In this document: positions 46,140-55,744 of the stretch, piece by piece
Position numbering within the stretch: the first letter of the stretch is position 1
Layout: the number at the start of each line of letters is the position of its first letter
Source: Arsenophonus apicola
GTDB taxonomy: Bacteria; Pseudomonadota; Gammaproteobacteria; Enterobacterales; Enterobacteriaceae
Assembly: GCF_020268605.1 (NCBI RefSeq)
Contig: NZ_CP084222.1
Span: forward strand, 558,001 to 622,000
Length of the DNA stretch: 64,000 bases
Direction: 5' to 3'
Translations under genes and position numbers: made by a program
Notes under the pieces: model-generated
What the model saw: only the letters and a program-made list of their open reading frames with translations
Databases searched by the model: none
Told to the model about the DNA's origin: nothing

Positions 46140-47262
46140 ATTACCTCCAATGAGTCTGTATGTTCATATCCCTTGGTGTGTACAAAAATGCCCTTATTGT
46201 GATTTTAATTCACATACACTAAAAGGTGAGCTACCCCAACAAGAATATGTCACACATCTTCTAACCGATCTCCAGGCTGACCTGGCATTAATAAATGGTC
46301 GCCAAGTTAATAGTATCTTTATTGGTGGAGGTACGCCAAGTCTGCTCGACGCTAAGGCGATGCAATCTTTGCTTGATGGTATACGGCAAAGATTATCCTT
46401 GGCTTCCGATGCCGAAATCACCATGGAGGCTAATCCTGGCACCGTTGAGGCGGATCGTTTTAGCCAATATCAACAAGCTGGCATTAATCGGATTTCGATT
46501 GGCGTACAAAGTTTTGCTGCCGATAAACTCACTAAACTAGGCAGAATACATGGCCCCGAAGAAGCCATCCAAGCCGCTTCTCTGGCAGCAGCATTAAATT
46601 TACGTAGTTTTAATCTTGATCTGATGCATGGCTTACCTGATCAGACACTGGAACAAGCACTTTCTGATCTACGCCAAGCAATTGACTTATCTCCGCCCCA
46701 TATTTCTTGGTATCAATTAACGATTGAGCCTAATACCCATTTTGGCTCTTGCCCACCGATACTCCCTAATGATGATGCACTATGGAAGATTTTTTCTCAA
46801 GGGCATCAGTTACTTAATAAAGCCGGATATCAACAATATGAAATATCGGGTTATGCCAAGCCAGGATATCAGTGTCAGCACAATTTAAATTATTGGCGTT
46901 TTGGCGATTATCTAGGTATTGGCTGCGGCGCACACGGAAAAATCTCTTTTGCTGATGGTCGTATTTTGCGAACAATGAAAACAAAACATCCCCGTGGCTA
47001 TATGACGGGTCACTATCTCTATCAACAACAAGAGGTAAACCAATCAGATAGGCCTTTTGAATTCTTTATGAATCGCTTTCGCTTGCTTGAGGCGGTAGCA
47101 AGACAGGATTTTGTTGATTACACCGGTTTAGCGGAAAGTGTTATTCGTCAACAACTTGATAACGCTTTGAAACAAGGTTATATCACACAAACAAAATCGC
47201 ACTGGCAGATCACCGAGCAGGGTAAGTTATTTCTTAACTCTTTGTTAACGCTATTTCTATAA
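46132..47262 (+). CDS. hemW: Heme chaperone HemW (radical SAM)
   Basis: 376 residues. Radical-SAM protein related to HemN that acts as a heme-delivery chaperone. Iron-sulfur motif Cys16-X3-Cys20-X2-Cys23 in WCVQKCPYCDFNSH; FIGGGTPSLLD and GVQSFAADKLTKLGRIH follow; C-terminal winged-helix part. The E. coli enzyme is not a coproporphyrinogen oxidase despite similarity. Last gene of its operon, before a 13-bp hairpin. Confidence 0.95.
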   Translation: MLKLPPMSLYVHIPWCVQKCPYCDFNSHTLKGELPQQEYVTHLLTDLQADLALINGRQVNSIFIGGGTPSLLDAKAMQSLLDGIRQRLSLASDAEITMEANPGTVEADRFSQYQQAGINRISIGVQSFAADKLTKLGRIHGPEEAIQAASLAAALNLRSFNLDLMHGLPDQTLEQALSDLRQAIDLSPPHISWYQLTIEPNTHFGSCPPILPNDDALWKIFSQGHQLLNKAGYQQYEISGYAKPGYQCQHNLNYWRFGDYLGIGCGAHGKISFADGRILRTMKTKHPRGYMTGHYLYQQQEVNQSDRPFEFFMNRFRLLEAVARQDFVDYTGLAESVIRQQLDNALKQGYITQTKSHWQITEQGKLFLNSLLTLFL

Positions 47263-47265
47263 AGT

Positions 47266-47299
47266 CATTTACATCCCATTTAGCATTGGGATGTAAATG
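47266..47299. terminator. 13-bp perfect hairpin after hemW
   Basis: Inverted repeat CATTTACATCCCA / TGGGATGTAAATG (47266-47278, 47287-47299) with an 8-base loop, between hemW and the convergent effector-like gene. Very stable but without a good T-run on either side, so either a terminator of unusual kind or an RNA-stabilising structure. Confidence 0.55.
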
Positions 47300-47328
47300 A
47301 TGGCATATTATTCTACTTTTCTGAGCAG

Positions 47329-48726
47329 TTATACCCTTTTATCTACTATAGTATTCCTACTCTTACCATCGGTATTATTAATACCAGGTTGAGTGATACC
47401 AAATAATTTACCCAATGTCGTATCACCAATAACCTGTTTATGGAGTGCTTGTACAGTTTCCTTGCTAATTAGAGGACTTTTATTTTCAATTAGAAACTTA
47501 ATAGGATCATACATGCCATCCGGACACTCAATGGAATTACCCTTAGTCAGTAGTTGAATAAAAATATCCAAATGAGGAGGTACCGCATACAGTAGCATGG
47601 TATTTTGTCCTGTACGATTATTACCTTGTACACACAATTCTCTCAAATTGCGATAATTACCACTTTGCAATGCGTTTTTTAAAAGAGCTCCCCTAAATTC
47701 ACCGTGTAAATTGTCTCTATTAGAAAATTCTAAACTCCCCTCTTTGAAGTGAGCAATAAATTTCGCTGAATCAGCACCTTCTTCGATTGTACAAAAATTT
47801 TCATGGCCATACTTAGGGTTGTCTAAGTTTTTTCCAAGCTGCTCGCGTATTATTTCATCATCACTCATACATTGGATACTTACCCTAATATGATCATCAG
47901 TACTTTCATGACCAATACCAAAAATATCAGGGTTATCAGATATATATTGGCGAAACGCCATACCTGTAGCCGCTGCACAAAAAACACCATAAGAAGTGTT
48001 TGCACTATCAACTACATTATTGGCTTGATATATTGTATGCTCTGCAATTTGTAATCGATAATCCCATTCAACATATTTATTAGGTGGATCAGCGTCAATG
48101 GTAAAATCTTTTTGGTGTTCAGGATTGGCTAACTGACGCAACTGTTCAAATTTCTGTAATCGCTCATTTAGTGAAGTATCATCGGATGATGGATGATAAA
48201 TTTGAAATAATTTCTCTAAGGCCTGCGACTTCATTTCATCTTGAAAAAAATGGTTAACCCGCTCCAATAACCCCGCATTTTGTCTTATAAATTGACGATG
48301 TTCTATCTCTGTTTTAGCTGAGCAAAAGCTATCATAAGAGGTATCTGCCTGATCAGCGATAGTATTGGATTGATATATATTGTGTTGTCCAATCTTGAAT
48401 TGAAAACTCCATAGTCTAGCTTCGTTAGGTGGATTAACCTCAACAGTAAACTTTGTTTGTTGTTCTGGTTTGGCTAAATCAATCAATCGTTCAAATTTCT
48501 CTAGTTGCTTATTTGGTGATGCATCATGGCGTGCTGGCTGATTAATTTGATCAAACAATGCCTCTATTGCTTGCCGCTTCACACCACCTTGAAAAAAATC
48601 TTTAATCCGATCCCATAATCCCATATATTGTGCTTCAGCCAATGTTTCTGCATTCATAACACGATTAAGTCGACTTTCATTGAAGTTATAATTGTGGTTA
48701 TGACCTAGGTTCAATATGGTAGACAT
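47329..48726 (-). CDS. SopD-like type III effector candidate with duplicated N-terminal unit
   Basis: 465 residues. The first 45 residues (LGHNHNYNFNESRL, then EAQYMGLWDRIKDFF) match Salmonella SopD2 (compare NRHNYEINHSRL and EALYMGVWDRFKDCF). They include the WEK(I/M)-type translocation signal also seen in SifA (LWEKIKDFF). A unit of about 115 residues starting at Leu37 recurs from about residue 153 (LLERVNHFFQDEMKSQALEKLF), with shared NPPNE/DPPNK and NIYQSN/TIYQAN motifs. The C-terminal half (about 270-465) is not familiar. No signal peptide. Good AGGAG before the ATG at 48726. Inferred secreted effector. Confidence 0.75.
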   Translation of the reverse strand: MSTILNLGHNHNYNFNESRLNRVMNAETLAEAQYMGLWDRIKDFFQGGVKRQAIEALFDQINQPARHDASPNKQLEKFERLIDLAKPEQQTKFTVEVNPPNEARLWSFQFKIGQHNIYQSNTIADQADTSYDSFCSAKTEIEHRQFIRQNAGLLERVNHFFQDEMKSQALEKLFQIYHPSSDDTSLNERLQKFEQLRQLANPEHQKDFTIDADPPNKYVEWDYRLQIAEHTIYQANNVVDSANTSYGVFCAAATGMAFRQYISDNPDIFGIGHESTDDHIRVSIQCMSDDEIIREQLGKNLDNPKYGHENFCTIEEGADSAKFIAHFKEGSLEFSNRDNLHGEFRGALLKNALQSGNYRNLRELCVQGNNRTGQNTMLLYAVPPHLDIFIQLLTKGNSIECPDGMYDPIKFLIENKSPLISKETVQALHKQVIGDTTLGKLFGITQPGINNTDGKSRNTIVDKRV

Positions 48727-49174
48727 GAATTGTGCTCCTATCAAAGCCAAACTTTTTAGTCATTTATTTTCTATAACAGGCTTATCAGTTAAGTTTCATA
48801 CTTAGTACTGTCTTTTTTATTGACATTAGCCACTAACAAAAACAGTCTATTTAACGATAAGTGTTATTATATTTAATAAATTATTTCATTTAATAGAATA
48901 GAGATATCAGGGTATAGCCTGATTTTTATCAAATAGTTAATATTTCATGGAGTAATAAACAAGCTCGTAGATTTTAATTTTTTCTCATTAAAAAACTTCA
49001 CTGAAATCTAGCAAGAAAAATGTCAGAAAATTTAACCTGACTAATACCTGCAACAATAACAGGTAATAATCAGATTAAATTTTATTGATTAAAATAAATT
49101 GCGATTAAATTAAGCACTCAATTTAGTCATACCCGATTAAATTGTACGGTTAAAATAGATGATAGTTTAAAAAA
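48727..49174. other. AT-rich spacer between the SopD-like gene and yggN
   Basis: About 450 bases without a gene. Stretch 49070-49160 contains several GATTAAATT-like words in loose repetition and a small hairpin (ACCTG/CAGGT around 49046-49064). It may hold the effector promoter and the yggN terminator; nothing firm. Confidence 0.5.
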
Positions 49175-49900
49175 CTATTTCAACTTATTTAATAGATCAA
49201 TACGCAGCTGTTCCATGTGGGTAATTTTGCGACAAACCTGTTGGCCAAACTGGCGAAAATTATCTTCTTGCTTTTTCCATTCCAATTCTAAATCCTGCTG
49301 TAATCCGCTTAACCCACCGAGCAAATTTTGCAGCGACTGGTTGGTATCACTACCGGTTAATAATTGTCTACGCCCCATTTCATTAATACTATCTTGCAAT
49401 ATTCCACCTAAACTTTCATTAAGTAAAATACGGCTGTCTGCTTCAATTGTTTTTAATCTCTGATGATGAAAGATCAAGCTATCAGCGCGTTGTTCAATAA
49501 CCTTATCAATCTGTTTATCCAAATTCTGTTTTAACACATTTAAGCGATTTCTCACTTGACTGTCCTGACCCATCAACCGAACCACCAGCTTATCGAGTAT
49601 TTGCTTAGCTTCCGCTAATTTCTGCTCTGTATGCTGTTTTATCCACGGCAACTCTTTACGCACCTCTGTTTGATAATTAATAGCTTGCACTCTCTGCAGC
49701 GCGGTTAATGGCATTACTTTATTATTAAATCTAACTTCACCATCAGGTGTGATCTGTAAATTGCCACTGGTGCCTTTCACTTGTATATGTTGTTTGGTAA
49801 TAATAATGTCATCTTTAAGATTCGTAGAACATTGATGTCCTTCAGCCACAGCAAAAGTTGCCATCAGTAATGTACAAACAATTAGTAAAATACGTAACAT
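49175..49900 (-). CDS. yggN: DUF2884 family periplasmic protein YggN
   Basis: 241 residues. Signal peptide (MLRILLIVCTLLMATFAVAEG), then HQCSTNLKDDIIIT, the family start, and a long helical region rich in Gln/Leu/Arg. Function unknown. ATG at 49900 follows AGGAGA and directly precedes the signal peptide; the frame is open further into the end of glsB, which is rejected. Downstream of glsB with 38 bases between, so probably co-transcribed. Confidence 0.9.
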   Translation of the reverse strand: MLRILLIVCTLLMATFAVAEGHQCSTNLKDDIIITKQHIQVKGTSGNLQITPDGEVRFNNKVMPLTALQRVQAINYQTEVRKELPWIKQHTEQKLAEAKQILDKLVVRLMGQDSQVRNRLNVLKQNLDKQIDKVIEQRADSLIFHHQRLKTIEADSRILLNESLGGILQDSINEMGRRQLLTGSDTNQSLQNLLGGLSGLQQDLELEWKKQEDNFRQFGQQVCRKITHMEQLRIDLLNKLK

Positions 49901-49938
49901 ATCTTCTCCTGTAACCTGCTGCTTTATATTGCCATTTG

Positions 49939-50871
49939 TTAAAAAACGGAGCGACCTATCCGTTGAGATAATAATTCTAAGGCAGCGCAACCTGCCAAAG
50001 AGTTCCCTGATTTATTTAATTCAGGTGACCATACCGCTACAGTAAAAGCATTAGGCACAACACAAATGATACCGCCACCAACACCTGATTTACCCGGCAT
50101 ACCGATACGAAAAGCAAATTCACCAGAGCCATCATACATACCACAAGTCATCATAAGGGCGTTAATTTGTCGAGCTTGGATTGGTGTGATGATCTGCTCC
50201 TTATTTAATAATCGTCCATTATTGGCTAAATAATTAAAACATTGGGCTAATTCCACACAATTCATGCTTAGTGAACAATAATGAAAATAAGTTTCTAATA
50301 CTGCTAAAACATCACTCTTAAAATTACCAAAAGATTTCATTAAATAGGCAATTGCTGCATTGCGACTCGCATGCTCCATTTCCGAGCGCGCCACTTGGTT
50401 ATCATAACCAATATCCATTTGACCGGTAAGTGAGCGAACAAATTCTAACATTCGTTGCTTAGGGGTGCTGAATCGAAACTGCAACATATCAGTGATGATA
50501 ATAGCCCCGGCATTAATAAAAGGATTCCTTGGTATGCCCTTTTCCATTTCTAACTGTACCAATGAATTAAAAGGTAGTCCTGACGGTTCCTTACCAACCC
50601 GACACCAAATTTCATCTTCGCGGTAGCGAGTCATAGCTAAGGTAAGGCCAAGGACTTTAGAAATTGACTGAATAGAAAAACGCTCATATGCATCACCGGC
50701 CGAAAATATCTCTCCTTCGACAGTACAAACAGCCATAGCCAAATGGTGATTCGGTACTTCTGCTAACGCTGGGATATAATTTGCTAATTTTCCTTGTCCG
50801 ATCAAAGCACGGACCTGCTGTAAAATATCTATGAGTAAGGTATTAGAAAGTGTTGTGTTTAAAGTTTTCAT
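49939..50871 (-). CDS. glsB: Glutaminase
   Basis: 310 residues. Serine-dependent glutaminase (beta-lactamase-like fold) converting glutamine to glutamate and ammonia. Catalytic S-x-x-K in RFSIQSISKVLGL; PSGLPFNSLVQLE; NPFINAGAI; SGEFAFRIGMPGKSGVGGGI. Length typical of YneH/GlsA types. Located between yggL and yggN, an arrangement also found in Yersinia-like genomes. Long AT-rich region upstream may host its promoter. Confidence 0.95.
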   Translation of the reverse strand: MKTLNTTLSNTLLIDILQQVRALIGQGKLANYIPALAEVPNHHLAMAVCTVEGEIFSAGDAYERFSIQSISKVLGLTLAMTRYREDEIWCRVGKEPSGLPFNSLVQLEMEKGIPRNPFINAGAIIITDMLQFRFSTPKQRMLEFVRSLTGQMDIGYDNQVARSEMEHASRNAAIAYLMKSFGNFKSDVLAVLETYFHYCSLSMNCVELAQCFNYLANNGRLLNKEQIITPIQARQINALMMTCGMYDGSGEFAFRIGMPGKSGVGGGIICVVPNAFTVAVWSPELNKSGNSLAGCAALELLSQRIGRSVF

Positions 50872-51791
50872 GTCTTAATACTATCCGATATTATTTTTAT
50901 TTCCTATAAATTACCATGATAAAAATATAATCTATTTATCAGGTTAACTTTTATCTATTTTCTCTTGATGCTTAAATTTCACCCAATTGATGATTAAAAA
51001 ATTTAATTAATTCCAAAACTCATAATTATCAAGTGCCTATTATACGGCAAAATATCACCTAGTTAAGTTAAAGAGCAAAAGCTTCTATCATTAATTATAA
51101 TTTAAAAACATAATAAAATTTTAACTTATAATGCAAAACATAACCACCTATTATTAAACATCAGAAAAATTAATTAATAATTTTAACGAATTCCATGTAA
51201 AAATAGATAGTTAATTAAATACTAACTGATTATTTTTTTAGCCTATATTATAAGCATGCTAAATTTAACCATTTGAAAATATATTAATATTTTTTATATA
51301 TGTATAATGGATAGAATGGCAGACATCATTTTGATTGATTCAAAGTTTTAAAAAATATATTGTTGTAATAAAGACAATATTTATTACTTAAAATAAAGAG
51401 ACTAAAATAGTTATTTATTTTTTTATTCAATGAGTTAATATAAATCTAATTTTATCATCATTTATTATGATGAATTAAAAAATAAGATAGCGTAATATTT
51501 GCCAACTTTGTAATGAACCATCTGTAATTTAAAGTTATAAAAATACATTTAAAATTGCTAAATATTTCATTTGCTTTTTCTTTAATTGATACTAAGCAAA
51601 AAATAAATAACTGCTAATCTTTAAAAATATAGTTTTATAGTGAAATAATCTATTGATAAACTTATCTACACCAAAAAAGTAATCGTTAGATGTGGATTAA
51701 ATAATCCCTTATATTTATTCTTCGGTTAGACAAATTAAAGATGCCAAAGACACTTAGTAACAATAATCTGTCTAATAATATTTTAAACAGA
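50872..51791. other. 920-base AT-rich region without genes
   Basis: The largest empty stretch in the window. Stops in all frames; I could not read any decayed known protein. Two small hairpins stand out: TCATCAT/ATGATGA around 51457-51475 and ATATTGT/ACAATAT around 51357-51380. The segment beside yggL (about 51764-51795) has TAATCTGT/ACAGATTA arms that could end yggL transcription. Could be the remains of a lost gene or an H-NS-type AT-rich tract. Confidence 0.55.
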
Positions 51792-52118
51792 TTAATCCCA
51801 CCAAATATCAAATAATTCCGATGTAACCACCTTTTTCATACCTTGATTTTTTAACCACTCTTCGACTAATTTACGATGCTCTTCTGTACATTTGCCAGTT
51901 TTTTCCATACAGATTAATCCTTCCCAATCTAAATAACCACTGGCGTCCATCGCTAAACCATTAGGCTGAATAAGCTCTATAATAAAGGTATCAACCATAC
52001 TATCAATCTTATCAACCGGTGTTTTAGCAGGAAAAGACCATTTTACTGAGAAACCGACCTCCTGAAATTCGTCTATATGTAGTTTTTTACGTAAACGACG
52101 GCTACGTTGCTTAGACAT
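51792..52118 (-). CDS. yggL: YggL family 50S-associated protein
   Basis: 108 residues (DUF469). Basic N-terminus SKQRSRRLRKKLHIDEFQE, then VKWSFP, YLDWEGLI and WLKNQG blocks typical of the family, which was found on the 50S subunit in E. coli. Start overlaps the trmB stop by one base (TAATG), so translationally coupled. Confidence 0.93.
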   Translation of the reverse strand: MSKQRSRRLRKKLHIDEFQEVGFSVKWSFPAKTPVDKIDSMVDTFIIELIQPNGLAMDASGYLDWEGLICMEKTGKCTEEHRKLVEEWLKNQGMKKVVTSELFDIWWD

Positions 52119-52834
52119 TATTTTATCCTCTCAAACATAAGATCAAATACACCATGACCTAATTGTTGGCCACGCTTTTCAAATTTAGTCACTGGTCGCG
52201 AAGCGGGGCGCTCAACATAATCGCCTGCAACTGACAAATTTCGATAATTACTGATTTCGCGCATTACATTTAACATATGCTCGGCATAAGGCTGCCAGTC
52301 GGTTGCCATATGAAATATACCGCCTAACTCTAATTTATGTAAAACAAGCTCAGCAAAAGGTTGCTGCACAATTCGACGCTTATTATGCCTTACTTTGTGC
52401 CAGGGATCCGGGAAAAAAAGTTGCACCATATTTAACGAATCATCTGGTAACATTTTCTCCAATACTTCAATTGCGTCATGACACATCACGCGTAAATTAC
52501 TCAAGTTGGCTTCATTGGCGGCTGCCAAACAAGCCCCAATTCCCGGGGCATGGACTTCAATGCCCAAAAAATTTTTAGCCGGATTTTGTTCTGCCATGGT
52601 AACTAATGATGCTCCCATACCAAAACCAATTTCCAGGATCACCGGCGCATTATTGCCAAATAGCGAATTAAATAATAGAGGCTGGCCAGTAAAGTCTACC
52701 CCCATCTTAGGCCATAACATTTGCAGCGCATTTTCCTGACGGGGAGTTAATCTTCCCTGACGACGAACAAAGCTACGAACACGACGCATTACTTTGCCCT
52801 CGTCATTCACTTCTGGAGTAATAACATTTTTCAT
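52118..52834 (-). CDS. trmB: tRNA (guanine-46-N7)-methyltransferase
   Basis: 238 residues. SAM-dependent methylation of G46 in the tRNA variable loop. Blocks RRVRSFVRRQGRLTPRQE, ILEIGFGMGASLV (SAM site), FFPDPWHKVRHNKRRIV, FHMATDWQPYAEHML and RPVTKFEKRGQ. Tandem ATGs at 52834 and 52837; the former gives the E. coli-like N-terminus MKNVITPE. Divergent from mutY and coupled to yggL, as in E. coli. Confidence 0.96.
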   Translation of the reverse strand: MKNVITPEVNDEGKVMRRVRSFVRRQGRLTPRQENALQMLWPKMGVDFTGQPLLFNSLFGNNAPVILEIGFGMGASLVTMAEQNPAKNFLGIEVHAPGIGACLAAANEANLSNLRVMCHDAIEVLEKMLPDDSLNMVQLFFPDPWHKVRHNKRRIVQQPFAELVLHKLELGGIFHMATDWQPYAEHMLNVMREISNYRNLSVAGDYVERPASRPVTKFEKRGQQLGHGVFDLMFERIK

Positions 52835-53083
52835 CATAAGTATTGAGATTATTTCTACCAATTAATACTATTCATAATAGAGACAATTATATTACGAGTA
52901 GTTGAATAAGAAAATGGCTGGTATAAGCATTACTTGATTGACGGAATAAAAGCCCTCGTCAAAGCTAATATCTGACTAAAAAGTAAAAAATATATATTCC
53001 TAACAAAAACGGCTATCGATGATAACACTACTCATATCAAAACCTAATTTTTATCAAAACTATTTAGGGTAAAGACTTTTTAT

Positions 53084-54124
53084 ATGGATACACTGCAATT
53101 TTCTCATTCTGTACTTAACTGGTATCATCGTTATGGGCGCAAAACGCTTCCCTGGCAACGAGAAAAATCACCCTATCATGTCTGGTTATCTGAGGTCATG
53201 TTGCAGCAAACACAAGTTGCTACCGTTATCCCTTATTTTGAGAAATTTATTAACCATTTCCCTGACATCACCTGTTTAGCTAATGCCTCACTAGATGAAA
53301 TATTGCACCTCTGGACTGGCCTCGGTTACTATGCCAGAGCGCGCAATTTGTATAAAGCAGCACAACAAATTGTGGCAAAATATAATGGCAATTTCCCTAA
53401 TAAATTTGAACAGGTTATTTCGCTGCCAGGTATCGGACGCTCTACCGCAGGCGCTATTTTATCGTTATCACAAAATCAACATTTCCCAATCTTGGATGGT
53501 AACGTAAAACGCGTGCTTACACGTTACTATGGCATTGCAGGTTGGCCCGGTAAAAAAGAAGTTGAAAACCAATTGTGGGCTCTCAGTACCCAGGTAACCC
53601 CAGCTAATGATGCGCAATATTTTAATCAGGCGATGATGGATCTCGGTGCTATGATCTGTAGTCGCAGTAAACCAAAATGCGAACTTTGCCCGTTACAAAA
53701 AGGTTGCCATGCTTTTATAAACCATAGCTGGCAAAATTTTCCTGCCAAAAAACCTAAACAACAAATTGCCGCCAAAAGTAGCTGGTTTTTGATCCTACAA
53801 CATGACAACTCAATTTGGTTAGAAAAGCGCCCTCCTGCTGGTATTTGGGGAGGCTTATTTATTTTTCCACAATTTGATACGCTTAATGCACTAAATGAGT
53901 GGCTTGAGAATTCGGGTATTGTATATGACAAAATAGAACAACTCATTCCATTTCGTCATACCTTTAGCCATTTTCATTTAGATGTTATCCCCATTTATGT
54001 CACTATTAATCAATTCTCCGCTTGCATGGATGAAACGCAAGGACTTTGGTATAACTTACAGCAAGATATAAAAATTGGCTTAGCCGCACCGGTTGAAAAC
54101 TTACTTAACCAATTTAGAAATTAA
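53084..54124 (+). CDS. mutY: Adenine DNA glycosylase
   Basis: 346 residues. Removes adenine opposite 8-oxoguanine. Catalytic Glu in WLSEVMLQQTQVATVI, helix-hairpin-helix LPGIGRSTAGAILSL, catalytic Asp in LDGNVKRVLTR, 4Fe-4S loop CSRSKPKCELCPLQKGC (C-X6-C-X2-C-X5-C), and a C-terminal MutT-like domain (about 230-346) for 8-oxoG recognition. Followed by yggX, an Fe-S protective protein, as in E. coli. Confidence 0.97.
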   Translation: MDTLQFSHSVLNWYHRYGRKTLPWQREKSPYHVWLSEVMLQQTQVATVIPYFEKFINHFPDITCLANASLDEILHLWTGLGYYARARNLYKAAQQIVAKYNGNFPNKFEQVISLPGIGRSTAGAILSLSQNQHFPILDGNVKRVLTRYYGIAGWPGKKEVENQLWALSTQVTPANDAQYFNQAMMDLGAMICSRSKPKCELCPLQKGCHAFINHSWQNFPAKKPKQQIAAKSSWFLILQHDNSIWLEKRPPAGIWGGLFIFPQFDTLNALNEWLENSGIVYDKIEQLIPFRHTFSHFHLDVIPIYVTINQFSACMDETQGLWYNLQQDIKIGLAAPVENLLNQFRN

Positions 54125-54148
54125 CTTTGCCGTTTTGAGGATCACTTA

Positions 54149-54421
54149 ATGAGTAGAACTATTTTTTGTACTTTTTTACAACGTGAAGCGGAAGGTTTAG
54201 ATTTTCAGCTTTATCCTGGGGAAATAGGTAAACGGATTTTTAATCAAATATCTAAGGAAGCCTGGGGGCAATGGATGAGCAAACAGACCATGCTGATCAA
54301 TGAAAAAAAGCTTAGCACGATGAATCCTGAAGATAGAAAATTACTAGAGCAAGAGATGGTAAAATTTTTATTTGAGGGGCAAGACATTCATATCGAAGGC
54401 TATACCCCACCTGAAAAATAA
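54149..54421 (+). CDS. yggX: Fe(2+)-trafficking protein YggX
   Basis: 90 residues. Cytoplasmic protein that helps protect iron-sulfur clusters from oxidation. N-terminus SRTIFCTFLQREAEGLD contains the family cysteine; KRIFNQISKEAWGQWMSKQTM, then NPEDRKLLEQEMVKFLF. GAGG site before ATG. 24 bases after mutY, so same operon; followed by a strong terminator. Confidence 0.96.
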   Translation: MSRTIFCTFLQREAEGLDFQLYPGEIGKRIFNQISKEAWGQWMSKQTMLINEKKLSTMNPEDRKLLEQEMVKFLFEGQDIHIEGYTPPEK

Positions 54422-54429
54422 TGGTCAAC

Positions 54430-54462
54430 CCATCAGAATCTTGACCATTCTGATGGCTTTTT
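54430..54462 (+). terminator. Rho-independent terminator after yggX
   Basis: 10-bp stem CCATCAGAAT/ATTCTGATGG (54430-54439, 54447-54456), 7-base loop, then CTTTTT. It separates mutY-yggX from mltC. Confidence 0.92.
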
Positions 54463-54490
54463 ATCTGACAAACTGTGAATGATATGTGAT

Positions 54491-55561
54491 ATGAAAAAGC
54501 TGCTGCTCCCTCTCATTATTGCCCAACTTTTGCTGGCTTGCTCCAGTAAAAAAGAAGTCTCATTTCATCCTGAATACATCAAAGATACCAATGGATTTGA
54601 TATTTTAGTTCAGCAATTTGCACATAATATTGAGAATATTTGGGGCATTCAGGAAGTTTTGATTGCGGGGCCAAAAGATTACGTCAAATATACTGATCAA
54701 TATCAAACCCGTAGCCATATTAATTTTGATAGCGGCCGCATTACAATAGAAACTATTGCTGGCGTAGAGCCGAAAGAATACTTAAAAAAAGCAATTATTA
54801 CTACCTTATTGATGGGTGATGATCCAGGCTCTATTGATCTCTACTCTGATATTAATAATATCGCTATTAGTAAAGAGCCGTTTTTGTATGGACAAGTACT
54901 TGATCAGACAAATCAACCAATCCGCTGGGAATGGCGGGCGACAAAATTCGCCGATTATTTATTGCAAAATAAATTACAGCGCCGTCAGTCAGGATTACAC
55001 ATTATCTGGTCAATTACCATCCAATTAGTGCCAAATCACCTGGATAAACGTGCTCATAAATATTTACCTTATATTCGTCAGGCAGCGGCAAAATATGGCG
55101 TTGATGAATCGTTGATCCTAGCAATTATGCAAATAGAATCTAGTTTTAATCCTTATGCAGTCAGTCGCTCTGATGCCATAGGTTTAATGCAGATTATGCC
55201 AAACACCGCAGGTAGAGACGTTTTTCGTACCCAAGGAAAATCGGGCCTTCCAAGCCGCAATTATTTATTTGATCCCGCCAATAATATCGATCTAGGGACT
55301 GCCTATTTATCATTGTTACAAAACACTTATCTAGGTGAAATCACTAATGCTACCTCGCGTCGTTATGCGATCATCACCGCTTATAACGGCGGAGCCGGTA
55401 GCGTATTAAGAGTATTCCACAACGATAAAAAGTTGGCAGCGCAAATTATTAATCAAATGCCACCAGGTGATGTTTACCAAACATTAGTGACTAAACATCC
55501 AGCAGCTCAATCACGTAACTATCTGATTAAGGTAAATAATGCGCAAAAAAATTATCGATAA
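54491..55561 (+). CDS. mltC: Membrane-bound lytic transglycosylase C
   Basis: 356 residues. Outer-membrane lipoprotein cleaving peptidoglycan to 1,6-anhydro ends. Lipobox LLLAC with Cys17 of the ATG-54491 protein; DUF3393 N-terminal domain (KDTNGFDILVQQFAHNIENIWG region); SLT catalytic domain with Glu in LAIMQIESSFNPYAVS and TAYNGGAGSVLRVF. The in-frame ATG 12 bases upstream is less likely because it would displace the lipoprotein signal. Usual length. Confidence 0.96.
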   Translation: MKKLLLPLIIAQLLLACSSKKEVSFHPEYIKDTNGFDILVQQFAHNIENIWGIQEVLIAGPKDYVKYTDQYQTRSHINFDSGRITIETIAGVEPKEYLKKAIITTLLMGDDPGSIDLYSDINNIAISKEPFLYGQVLDQTNQPIRWEWRATKFADYLLQNKLQRRQSGLHIIWSITIQLVPNHLDKRAHKYLPYIRQAAAKYGVDESLILAIMQIESSFNPYAVSRSDAIGLMQIMPNTAGRDVFRTQGKSGLPSRNYLFDPANNIDLGTAYLSLLQNTYLGEITNATSRRYAIITAYNGGAGSVLRVFHNDKKLAAQIINQMPPGDVYQTLVTKHPAAQSRNYLIKVNNAQKNYR

Positions 55562-55705
55562 TAACTTTTTTACTTAGCTAAGTTGGTAGCCTGAAAATAA
55601 ACGGCAGCATGTCTCATTGGCGAAAAAGCTTTGAACGATTTTTCTATAACACTACTTAAATTGTTGAAAAAACAAGCATAAGAAAGCTTATTGCAATAAT
55701 TTTAA

Positions 55706-55734
55706 TTGACGAAAATATTATAATCAGGTTTAAT
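55706..55734 (+). promoter_or_regulatory. Sigma-70 promoter of tRNA-Phe
   Basis: TTGACG (55706-55711), 17-base spacer, TTTAAT (55729-55734), then a GC-rich discriminator ACGCCC just before the tRNA. Strongly resembles E. coli pheU/pheV promoters. Confidence 0.88.
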
Positions 55735-55744
55735 ACGCCCTGTT

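Noticed and set aside
49901..49990. Longer N-terminus for YggN overlapping glsB
   Set aside because: The extra 30 residues overlap the end of glsB and would bury the signal peptide; AGGAGA stands directly before the ATG at 49900.
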